Source of the DNA: an uncultured Selenomonas sp.
GTDB lineage: Bacteria; Bacillota; Negativicutes; Selenomonadales; Selenomonadaceae
Direction of reading: 5' to 3'
Assembly: GCA_945494195.1 (NCBI GenBank)
Contig: CALYVJ010000151.1
Span: 1-5,409, forward strand
Length of the DNA: 5,409 nucleotides
Both the position numbers and the translations under genes were made by a program. The notes below the pieces were generated by a model, which ran no database searches, had not been told where the DNA came from, and saw nothing but the letters and a program-made list of their open reading frames with translations. Positions within the stretch are counted from its first letter, which is position 1. Each line of letters begins with the position of its first letter. This document shows positions 1 to 5,220 of this stretch, in pieces.

Positions 1-52
1 CACCATATGAGGTCCATTTTGAGAAAGTGTTGCACTTAGCTTGACAATCCGT
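1..52 (+). mobile_element. Right end of an IS30-family-like insertion sequence (partial)
   Basis: The first ~50 bases carry the last codons of a transposase-like reading frame, followed at once by a terminal-repeat-like tract (about 28-50, including TTGCACTTAGCTTGACAATC). The similarity of this tract to IS30-family ends is recalled, not searched. GH1-like coding sequence begins directly after it, at about 53-56, with no linker, as expected if the element inserted into that gene. The exact IS boundary is uncertain by a few bases, and the rest of the element lies outside the window. Confidence 0.65.
3..44 (+). CDS. IS30-family-like transposase, C-terminal 13 residues (partial)
   Basis: This frame is open from the window edge and ends with TGA at 42-44. 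It encodes PYEVHFEKVLHLA. The tail of IS30-family transposases (DDE recombinases that catalyse cut-and-paste or circle-mediated transposition) typically reads N-x-R-P-R-K-x-L-G-x-K-T-P-Y-E-V-F followed by a short hydrophobic end, and the P-Y-E-V start fits that. The stop lies a few bases inside the presumed terminal repeat, which is usual for compact insertion sequences. Only 13 residues are visible and no catalytic residue is in the window, so the family call rests on a short match plus the context. The alternative is an unrelated gene end. Confidence 0.6.
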   Translation, partial: PYEVHFEKVLHLA

Positions 53-53
53 C

Positions 54-345
54 GCTATAAGGATGACTTTAAAGATGGGAAAATCGATGACACGCTTCGC
101 GTGGAATATTTTGCCAAGCATTTAAATGCAATTCTGAAAGCCATGGAAGAAGGCGTCAATGTAGGCGGTTATTATATTTGGAGCCTGATGGATGTGTTAT
201 CTTGGAGTAACGGATACAATAAGCGGTACGGATTATTCTATGTGGATTATGCCAGCCAAAAGCGGTATCCGAAAAAAGTGCTTATTGGTACAAGGCAATA
301 AGTCAGTGCAGAGAATTGATTCCGGCAGCGAAAAGCACCTATTGA
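54..345 (+). pseudogene. LacG-like 6-phospho-beta-galactosidase/glucosidase (GH1), 5'-truncated and frameshifted remnant
   Basis: Intact relatives (about 470 residues) hydrolyse phosphorylated beta-disaccharides imported by a PTS. Only the C-terminal ~97 codons remain here. The frame from 56 reads YKDDF and then, after a GH1 helix, the diagnostic strand WSLMDVLSWSNGYNKRYGLF. Within it, S, K (+7) and Y (+9) of SWSNGYNKRY match the residues that bind the 6-phosphate in LacG, which points to a phospho-glycosidase rather than a plain beta-glucosidase. The ITENG nucleophile segment and everything upstream are gone, replaced by an IS end. At 272-277 a run of six A (seven expected) shifts the frame. 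Frame 2 stops at 301, while frame 1 from 277 continues with the conserved SAYWYKAISQ and stops at 345. The gene has no visible start and cannot make an active enzyme. The precise substrate (galactoside or glucoside) is inferred. Confidence 0.87.
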
Positions 346-384
346 TTTTTGCGCCTTGGGTTATGAAAATATAGCGAAAAGAAA

Positions 385-425
385 GACGGTCCGAAGACTC
401 AAATGAGTCAGCGAACCGTCCTTTT
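385..425. terminator. Bidirectional intrinsic terminator between convergent genes
   Basis: The outer stem is GACGGT (385-390) with ACCGTC (415-420). The inner stem is GACTC (396-400) with GAGTC (405-409), closing an AAAT loop, with a partly paired internal loop between the two stems. CTTTTTG follows on the plus strand. On the minus strand the stem is followed by TTTCTTTTC (complement of 376-384). It lies between the plus-strand GH1 remnant and the minus-strand gene ending at 488, so it can end transcription from both sides. Confidence 0.85.
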
Positions 426-487
426 TGAATAAATCGTACAATATAAGGAAAGGGCAGAAAGCAGTAGAAGTGGAGGGGAGTCTTTCT

Positions 488-778
488 TTAGCGTGCTTTG
501 CTGGAAAAGAGGTAAACAAGGGTGGTGAGGAAGAGGCCGCCAACGCCCCACATCCAGCCTTTATCGTACCAGGCATAGGCGGTGCAGGCTAGGCAGAACA
601 GAACTGCAATAAAGGTTTGCTTGGCGTTTTCTTTGCGCAAAGCAAAGGTGTGGTAATCGACACCGGTAAGTTCTTTGAAACACTCTTGGCAGATGACTTT
701 TTTCTCTCCGGCCTCGGTGGTATGAACAAGCGCATCCTTTTCCTCAAGGGTACGTCCGCATTCGGAGCAGTTCAGCAT
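488..778 (-). CDS. Small zinc-ribbon membrane protein of unknown function
   Basis: The protein has 96 residues. The N-terminal part carries two CxxC knuckles (C4-x2-C7 in MLNCSECG and C30-x2-C33 in ICQECF), the pattern of a structural zinc ribbon. A short linker leads to two hydrophobic stretches, about residues 56-71 and 75-91, likely a membrane hairpin, and the tail is basic (SSKAR). The likely topology is a cytoplasmic zinc ribbon anchored to the inner membrane. I chose the ATG at 776-778 because GGGAGGAA lies seven bases upstream on this strand. An upstream in-frame ATG at 806-808 would add ten residues of non-conserved look and has no such site. The gene is alone on this strand, convergent with the GH1 remnant and divergent from rny. 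I do not recognise the family. The Cys pairs are clear, but the function is unknown. Confidence 0.78.
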   Translation of the reverse strand: MLNCSECGRTLEEKDALVHTTEAGEKKVICQECFKELTGVDYHTFALRKENAKQTFIAVLFCLACTAYAWYDKGWMWGVGGLFLTTLVYLFSSKAR

Positions 779-862
779 GGTTGGGTTCCTCCCATCGAAT
801 TTCATCAAATTATCACGTATTTTCTAATTTTACCGAATTTTGTGCGATTTGAATAGGTTTTC

Positions 863-891
863 TTGACACCCTAAGGGAAAAACTATAGAAT
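863..891 (+). promoter_or_regulatory. Sigma-A-type promoter of the rny gene cluster
   Basis: A perfect -35 TTGACA (863-868) is separated by exactly 17 bases from the -10 TAGAAT (886-891, five of six matches to TATAAT). The expected start of transcription is near 898, giving a leader of about 65 bases before rny. The region between the divergent genes is AT-rich, and no other plus-strand promoter of this quality is seen. Confidence 0.85.
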
Positions 892-905
892 ATAAAGGTA
901 TAGTT
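881..905. repeat. Inverted repeat over the rny -10 element, possible operator
   Basis: AACTATA (881-887) and TATAGTT (899-905) are perfect inverted 7-mers separated by 11 bases. The arms flank the -10 box and reach the predicted transcription start. A further direct copy of the AAAACTAT half-site lies at 912-919. The position suits a repressor site, but AT-rich DNA produces such repeats by chance and no regulator is known. Confidence 0.35.
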
Positions 906-963
906 ATGGATAAAACTATTCAGGAAAACAAATAATGCATGAAAGCAAATAAAAAAAGAGGGG

Positions 964-2508
964 GTGAGTATTATCGTTATCGAAGTAGTAGCGGTAATAG
1001 TTGCAGTTGTCATCGGTGTCGGTTTCGGCTATGCTGTCCGTAAACGTACGGCAGAGGCTCAGATTGGCTCCGCTGAGGAAGAAGCAAAACGAATCGTAGC
1101 AGAGGCTGAAGAAAAAGGCGAGACAAAGAAGAAAGAAGCTATGCTGGAGGCGAAGGAAGATATCCATCGCCTGCGTCAGGAGCTTGACCGCGATACAAAA
1201 GAGCGCCGCAGTGAGATTCAACGCCAGGAGCGCCGCATTGTGCAGAAGGAAGAGAATCTCGATCGCAAGCTGGATTCTATCGAAAAGAAAGAGGAGGCTC
1301 TTTCCCGGAAAGAATCACGTCTTGATAAGAGCCAGCAGGCTATTGATGAGATGCACGAAAAGCAGAAAGCAGAACTCGAACGCATCTCTGGCTTGACGTC
1401 GGAAGAGGCTCGTACGATGCTCATGGCTGAGGCTGAGGATGAACTCAAGCACGAGAAAGCCATGAAAATCAAAGAGTATGAGCAGCAGATAAAGGACGAA
1501 TGTGATAAAAAAGCACAGGACATCCTGAGTCAGGCAATTCAGCGTTGTGCCGCTGATCAGGTGGCTGAGACGACGGTTTCGGTTGTCGCATTGCCGAATG
1601 ACGAAATGAAGGGGCGCATCATCGGTCGTGAGGGTCGTAACATTCGTACGCTGGAAACTATGACGGGGGTTGACCTCATCATCGATGATACGCCAGAGGC
1701 TGTTATCCTGTCTGGGTTTGATCCGGTACGCCGTGAGGTGGCACGTATTGCCTTGGAGAAGCTGATCCAGGATGGCCGGATTCATCCGGCGCGCATCGAG
1801 GAAATGGTCGAGAAGGCCAAACGTGAGGTTGACCAGCGTATCAAAGAGGCTGGTGAGCAGGCTACCTTTGATACTGGTGTTCATGGTATCCATCCGGAAT
1901 TGGTCAAGATGCTGGGCCGCTTACGTTATCGCACAAGCTATGGACAGAATGTACTCAATCATTCGATTGAGGTTGCTCATTTGGCTGGTGTTATGGCATC
2001 GGAGCTTGGCTGCGATGTGACGCTGGCAAAACGCGGTGGACTGCTGCACGATATTGGTAAGGCGATTGACCGTGAGGTCGAAGGTTCCCATACTACGATT
2101 GGTGCAGATTTGGCGCATAAATTCCGTGAGTCGAAAGATGTAATCAACTGCATTGCTTCGCATCATGGTGATGTTGAGGCAGCAAGTGTTGAGGCAGTCT
2201 TGGTTGCCGCCGCTGATGCGGTATCGGCTGCAAGACCCGGTGCACGTCGTGAGAGCCTTGAGTCTTACCTCAAGCGTCTTAAACGGTTGGAAGAGATTGC
2301 AGAGTCCTATGAGGGCGTTGAGCGTTGATTTGCCATTCAGGCTGGCCGCGACATTCGCGTCATGGTCAAACCGGATAAGGTTGATGACGCTGAGTCGGTG
2401 GCATTGGCTCATGATATTGTCAAGAAAATCGAAGATGAGCTGGAATATCCGGGGCAGATTAAGGCTACGGTTATTCGCGAGACGCGCGTCGTCGATTATG
2501 CGAAATAA
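964..2508 (+). CDS. rny: Ribonuclease Y, interrupted by an in-frame TGA at 2326-2328
   Basis: RNase Y is the membrane-anchored endoribonuclease that starts mRNA decay in Firmicutes. The order is a transmembrane helix (residues ~3-23), a long charged coiled coil (~35-195), a KH RNA-binding domain with [12 protein letters not shown] (217-228), and an HD domain with metal ligands H333, H362-D363 (LLHDIGK) and D418 (VAAADA). The frame reads to codon 454 (EGVER) and meets TGA. The same frame then continues for 59 conserved codons (FAIQAGRD to VVDYAK) and ends in TAA at 2506-2508. Relatives have Ser (GVEKSFAIQAGRE) at the TGA, so TCA to TGA would explain it. The total of 514 codons matches the usual ~515-520. 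Translation stopping at 2328 would lose the C-terminal domain but keep all catalytic residues. GTG 964 is the only conventional start in frame, but the SD-like GAGGGGG (958-964) touches it. The TGA may be a true mutation, readthrough or a sequencing error. Confidence 0.9.
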
Positions 2509-2525
2509 TCAATCAGAAAATGTTT

Positions 2526-2554
2526 GGGGGTGCGGGGCCTGGCTCTGCATCCCC
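2526..2554 (+). other. Intercistronic hairpin between rny and the downstream gene
   Basis: GGGGGTGC (2526-2533) pairs with GCATCCCC (2547-2554), eight base pairs including one G-U, around a 13-base loop. No T-run follows, so it is a poor terminator. It sits 18 bases after the rny TAA and 13 bases before the next ribosome binding site. It could stabilise or mark a processing point in the transcript. Confidence 0.5.
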
Positions 2555-2579
2555 AATTCTACCTATAAGAGGAACAATC

Positions 2580-3128
2580 ATGCTTGGATTCAAGGATTGG
2601 CTAACAAAGGCAGCGGGCAGAAAGGCTGCTACGGATAAAACGGGAATACAGCTCATTGCTGCAATCCTGGCCTGTTATCCGGAAATCGAATCGGTAAGCT
2701 ATGTGCCCGAGGCCACCGAAATGACACTGGATTTTGTTCTTGAGGGCAAAGTGGGGAAGGAAGAACTGGAGCCCTTTGCCAAATTGCTGGATGACAGCCT
2801 GCAGGCCTATCATGAGCTCGATTCTGGTGCACCGGTTTGGATGGCTGTTGAGGCCGAGAGTCATGGCCGGGCAACGATGGTTCATATCCATCGCCAGCTG
2901 ATCACCATGACGCGGGGGGAATTGACACTTATAACCGCGTTGTTCCGGGAGACGTTCGCGGAGCGGCTTAAATGCGATAAACATACGACTGAACAACTGG
3001 AACCGGAATTTGCTGATGCCCAGAGTGCGGTCCTTGATACGCTCTTGGATCAGAATCAGGAATATCGCATCAAGGAGAAAATGATTGGCATCCGCGATAA
3101 AGACCGGGTTGTTGTCTATAACCGTTGA
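2580..3128 (+). CDS. Conserved-looking hypothetical protein between rny and ymdB
   Basis: The gene encodes 182 residues of a soluble, mixed alpha/beta-looking protein with no signal peptide, membrane segment or metal-binding cysteine cluster. The N-terminus is short and basic (MLGFKDWLTKAAGRKAATDK). An acidic middle part follows, with alternating strand-like (EMTLDFVLEG) and helix-like stretches (~60-78), then VWMAVEAESHGRATMVHIHR (~86-105), a helical region (~113-155) and a basic end (KEKMIGIRDKDRVVVYNR). The ATG at 2580 is preceded by AGAGGAA at 2568-2574, a good ribosome binding site. An earlier in-frame ATG at 2520 has none and would translate the hairpin region. Codon usage resembles its neighbours. 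Its location in an RNA-turnover cluster suggests a related role, but I do not recognise the family and assign no function. Confidence 0.8.
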   Translation: MLGFKDWLTKAAGRKAATDKTGIQLIAAILACYPEIESVSYVPEATEMTLDFVLEGKVGKEELEPFAKLLDDSLQAYHELDSGAPVWMAVEAESHGRATMVHIHRQLITMTRGELTLITALFRETFAERLKCDKHTTEQLEPEFADAQSAVLDTLLDQNQEYRIKEKMIGIRDKDRVVVYNR

Positions 3129-3150
3129 TTTTTCCTGCAAGGGAAAATCA
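3126..3150 (+). other. Hairpin overlapping a stop codon, just upstream of the ymdB ribosome binding site
   Basis: TGATTTTTCC (3126-3135) pairs with GGGAAAATCA (3141-3150), ten base pairs with one G-U, around a TGCAA loop. The left arm begins with the TGA stop of the upstream gene, and the right arm ends four bases before AAGGAGG (3155-3161). No T-run follows, so it is not a classical terminator. Ribosomes finishing the upstream gene would melt it, which could couple or tune ymdB translation. Confidence 0.55.
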
Positions 3151-3166
3151 GCGGAAGGAGGAATAC

Positions 3167-3946
3167 ATGCGAGTAATGTTGACAGGAGATGTCGTGGGCC
3201 GTCCGGGCCGCAAGGCATTTCAGGAGTATACGCCGAAGCTCCGCAAGGAGAAAGGGATTGATGTGGTAATCGTGAATGGGGAAAACTCTGCCGGTGGCAA
3301 GGGATTTACCCGCAAATCATTGGATGCCCTTTATCATGCCGGGGCGGATATCATCACCTCGGGCAATCACGTCTGGGATAAGAAGGATGTAATGGAGTTT
3401 ATTGACCAGGAGCCCTTTTTGATCCGTCCAGCAAATTATCCGGAGGGAACTCCGGGCAAAGGTTATTGCATCTTTCCGTTCAAGGCTAAGAATATTGGTG
3501 TCATCAACCTTTCTGGCCGGGCTTTCATGCCGGCTTTGGATTGCCCCTTCCAAAAGATTGAAGAAATACTTCGCGAGATAAAGAAGGAGTGTGATATCCT
3601 ATTCTTGGATTTTCATGCGGAGACGACTTCGGAAAAAATGGCAATGGGATGGTATTTGGATGGCCGGGTTAACGGCGTAGTCGGTACGCATACGCATATC
3701 CAGACGGCGGATGCCCGCATCTTGCCGAAGGGAACGGCGTATATTACAGACCTTGGTATGACTGGCCCTTGGAATTCCATTCTCGGGGTCAAGACAGAAA
3801 TTATCCTAAAAAAGTTCACGACGGCCATGCCGTGCCGGTTTGATTTGGAAGAAGAGGGACCGATGGTTTATTCGGCCGTCATTATCGATATTGATGACAA
3901 CACCAATCAAACGACCGCAATTGAAAGAGTCATGATTATCGAATAA
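3167..3946 (+). CDS. ymdB: YmdB-type metallophosphoesterase (TIGR00282 family)
   Basis: YmdB binds two metal ions, hydrolyses 2',3'-cyclic nucleotides in vitro, and in Bacillus affects the switch between motility and biofilm states and RNase Y-linked RNA levels. The product has 259 residues (Bacillus 264). All metal and catalytic positions are present: D8 in MLTGD, E39-N40 in VNGENSAGG, N67-H68 in TSGNHVWD, H150 in LDFHAE, and H175/H177 in GTHTHIQ. The GTHTH motif and the TSGNHVWD block are typical of the family. The ATG at 3167 is preceded by AAGGAGG (3155-3161) at five bases, the strongest ribosome binding site in the window, so a TTG-led extension to 3125 is not needed. The gene follows the unknown protein by 38 bases and precedes spoVS, the same rny-ymdB-spoVS order as in Bacillus. 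The family call is very secure; the physiological substrate is not. Confidence 0.95.
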   Translation: MRVMLTGDVVGRPGRKAFQEYTPKLRKEKGIDVVIVNGENSAGGKGFTRKSLDALYHAGADIITSGNHVWDKKDVMEFIDQEPFLIRPANYPEGTPGKGYCIFPFKAKNIGVINLSGRAFMPALDCPFQKIEEILREIKKECDILFLDFHAETTSEKMAMGWYLDGRVNGVVGTHTHIQTADARILPKGTAYITDLGMTGPWNSILGVKTEIILKKFTTAMPCRFDLEEEGPMVYSAVIIDIDDNTNQTTAIERVMIIE

Positions 3947-3977
3947 TCGCAAATCGTGACAGTTTGTTTCAAGAAAA

Positions 3978-4004
3978 GAAGGACTTTGCAGGTTTTTGAA
4001 GAAT
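3978..4004 (+). promoter_or_regulatory. Sigma-H-type promoter of spoVS
   Basis: The -35-like GAAGGACTT (3978-3986) fits RNAGGAWWW with one mismatch (C at the first W). Eleven bases (3987-3997) separate it from GAAGAAT (3998-4004), which fits RNNGAAT exactly. The spacing of 11 is within the known 11-12. Bacillus spoVS is known to be sigma-H dependent, so location and match agree. It would transcribe spoVS, and perhaps the PHP gene beyond, independently of the rny promoter. Confidence 0.72.
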
Positions 4005-4038
4005 ACTCTAGCTAGTGACAGTAAGTTTTACCAATAGG

Positions 4039-4053
4039 ATACATGCATTGTAT
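4039..4053. repeat. Short inverted repeat in the spoVS leader
   Basis: ATACA (4039-4043) and TGTAT (4049-4053) are perfect inverted arms around TGCAT, downstream of the sigma-H-like promoter and 35 bases before spoVS. It could be an operator or a weak mRNA hairpin. Five-base arms in AT-rich DNA may be chance. Confidence 0.25.
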
Positions 4054-4088
4054 GAAGTAATCTTTTATGTTGAGAGGACGTGCTGAAC

Positions 4089-4349
4089 ATGGAATTTCTG
4101 AAAGTATCTGCAAAGTCAAACCCAAACTCGGTGGCAGGCGCATTAGCAGGCGTGCTGCGGGAATCCGGAAGTGCTGAGATGCAGGCAATCGGTGCTGGTG
4201 CACTGAATCAGGCGGTCAAAGCAGTAGCTATTGCCCGCGGATTTGTTGCACCGCATGGAATTGACCTCATTTGCGTTCCGGCGTTCACGGATATCAAGAT
4301 TGATGGGGAAGAACGTACTGCAATCAAGCTGATTGTTGAGCCGCGCTGA
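4089..4349 (+). CDS. spoVS: Stage V sporulation protein S (SpoVS)
   Basis: The product has exactly the 86 residues of Bacillus SpoVS and is nearly the same throughout: LKVSAKSNPNSVAGALAGVL near the start, IGAGALNQAVKAVAIARGFV in the middle (~35-55), and FTDIKIDGEERTAIKLIVEP at the end. SpoVS is a small Alba-like nucleic-acid-binding-type protein needed for stage V spore coat and cortex steps in Bacillus, and it also affects septation. Homologues persist in non-sporulating bacteria, so its presence alone does not prove spore formation. I start at ATG 4089, with GAGAGGA (4072-4078) ten bases upstream. GTG 4080 would add MLN but lies almost on top of the ribosome site and exceeds the conserved family start. 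A sigma-H-like promoter precedes it. Confidence 0.97.
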   Translation: MEFLKVSAKSNPNSVAGALAGVLRESGSAEMQAIGAGALNQAVKAVAIARGFVAPHGIDLICVPAFTDIKIDGEERTAIKLIVEPR

Positions 4350-4372
4350 GTAGATTATAGGAGTGAATCCGA

Positions 4373-5206
4373 ATGCCAAGTGATTTGCATATGCATACAA
4401 CTTTTTCCGATGGTAAAATGACACCGGAAGAGCTTGTGGCAGCCGCAAAGGATGCGGGCCTTCATTACATGGCGATAACCGACCATGATACGGTGGAGGG
4501 CATCGTGGAATTATACGAGAATGGGCATTATCCAAGCCGTGGAATTCACATTATTCCCGGTATTGAGTTTAGCGCGCATCATCCGACCAGAGAGATTCAT
4601 ATTTTGGGGTTTAACCTTGATATATACTATCGGGCTCTAGCGGACAAATTAAATGAAGTTACCGAGGCTAGGTGGACTCGTTTTTCGGAAATGATTGAAA
4701 AACTGCAGGCCTTGGGGTATAACATATCGGAAGCCGATGTGCTTACGATTGCTGGTGCTAGTAAATCTATCAGCCGTTCCCATATTGGGCGGGTGCTGGT
4801 CAAAAAAGGCTATTTTACCTCGGTGCGAGATGCGTTTGATGCTGTCTTGAAAAAGGGAACACCAGCTTACGTACCACACTATCATCTGGAAGCATCGGAA
4901 ATCATTGCGCTTATCAAAGCAGCGGGCGGAACACCGGTTTTGGCTCATCCAAAGCTTATAGGTGATGACGAATTGGTTCGTGAGCTTTGCCAGAGTGGCA
5001 TTGAAGGAATTGAGGCTTTTTATCCTCAGCATGACGAAGCGGATACAGCCCGTTACTTGTCGATGGCAGAGGAATTCGGATTACTGGTATCCGGTGGTTC
5101 GGATTTTCATGGCTATCCTACGCGTTATCCGTCGGAACTGGGAGTATTTACCATTGAAGACAATTGGGCGGAAAAATTTTATCGTCCGCAGCAGCAACTG
5201 GGATAA
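4373..5206 (+). CDS. PHP-domain phosphoesterase, RNase AM / YciV (TrpH)-like
   Basis: PHP-domain enzymes use a trinuclear metal site to cleave phosphoester bonds. Those of this layout include E. coli YciV/RNase AM, which trims RNA 5' ends and releases nucleotides, and 3',5'-bisphosphate phosphatases. The product has 277 residues (YciV 293). Visible motifs are DLHMHTTFSDG (H6, H8, D13), ITDHDT (H38), PGIEFSA (E65), HILGF (H76), SRSHIGR (H137), LAHPK (H192) and GSDFHG (D244, H246), so the full set of metal ligands is present. The middle part (~80-160) is a helical insert typical of the YciV group. The ATG at 4373 follows AGGAGTG (4359-4365). The gene lies 23 bases after spoVS and 14 bases before the P-loop gene, so the three are probably co-transcribed. 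The fold and catalytic class are secure; whether RNA or nucleotides are its substrate is inferred. Confidence 0.9.
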   Translation: MPSDLHMHTTFSDGKMTPEELVAAAKDAGLHYMAITDHDTVEGIVELYENGHYPSRGIHIIPGIEFSAHHPTREIHILGFNLDIYYRALADKLNEVTEARWTRFSEMIEKLQALGYNISEADVLTIAGASKSISRSHIGRVLVKKGYFTSVRDAFDAVLKKGTPAYVPHYHLEASEIIALIKAAGGTPVLAHPKLIGDDELVRELCQSGIEGIEAFYPQHDEADTARYLSMAEEFGLLVSGGSDFHGYPTRYPSELGVFTIEDNWAEKFYRPQQQLG

Positions 5207-5220
5207 ACAGGAGAGGTAAT

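Noticed and set aside
41..61. TTGACA at 41-46 followed by TATAAG at 56-61, possible outward promoter of the IS end
   Set aside because: The spacing is only nine bases and there is no -10 at 16-18 bases. The downstream gene is dead.
935..952. Five-codon upstream ORF (MHESK) in the rny leader as a leader peptide
   Set aside because: It has only a weak AGGA at nine bases, no rare codons or regulatory pattern, and a match of this size is expected by chance.
1315..1893. 192-codon open frame on the minus strand
   Set aside because: It is antisense to the RNase Y coiled-coil and KH regions, has no recognisable motif and is clearly a shadow.
2347..2359. CGCGA-CAT-TCGCG hairpin as a bacterial SECIS for selenocysteine at the rny TGA
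   Set aside because: The apical loop lacks the expected G, the sequence encodes the conserved AGRDIRV, and RNase Y has no known redox Sec. TGA is a normal stop elsewhere in the window (3126-3128, 4347-4349).
3125..3166. TTG start extending YmdB by 14 residues
   Set aside because: It lies in the intercistronic hairpin, while AAGGAGG precedes ATG 3167 and the family starts MR(V/I)xxxGD.
2601..3218. 205-codon open frame on the minus strand
   Set aside because: It lies antisense to the unknown gene and the ymdB start, has no ribosome site, and is Pro/His/Arg-rich without domains: a shadow frame.
4015..4043. GTGACA-N17-GATACA as a second promoter for spoVS
   Set aside because: The -10 match is weak, and the sigma-H-like site just upstream is a far better fit.
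4080..4088. GTG start adding MLN to SpoVS
   Set aside because: The ribosome site GAGAGGA is one base away, and known SpoVS proteins begin at the ME(F/I)LKVS methionine.
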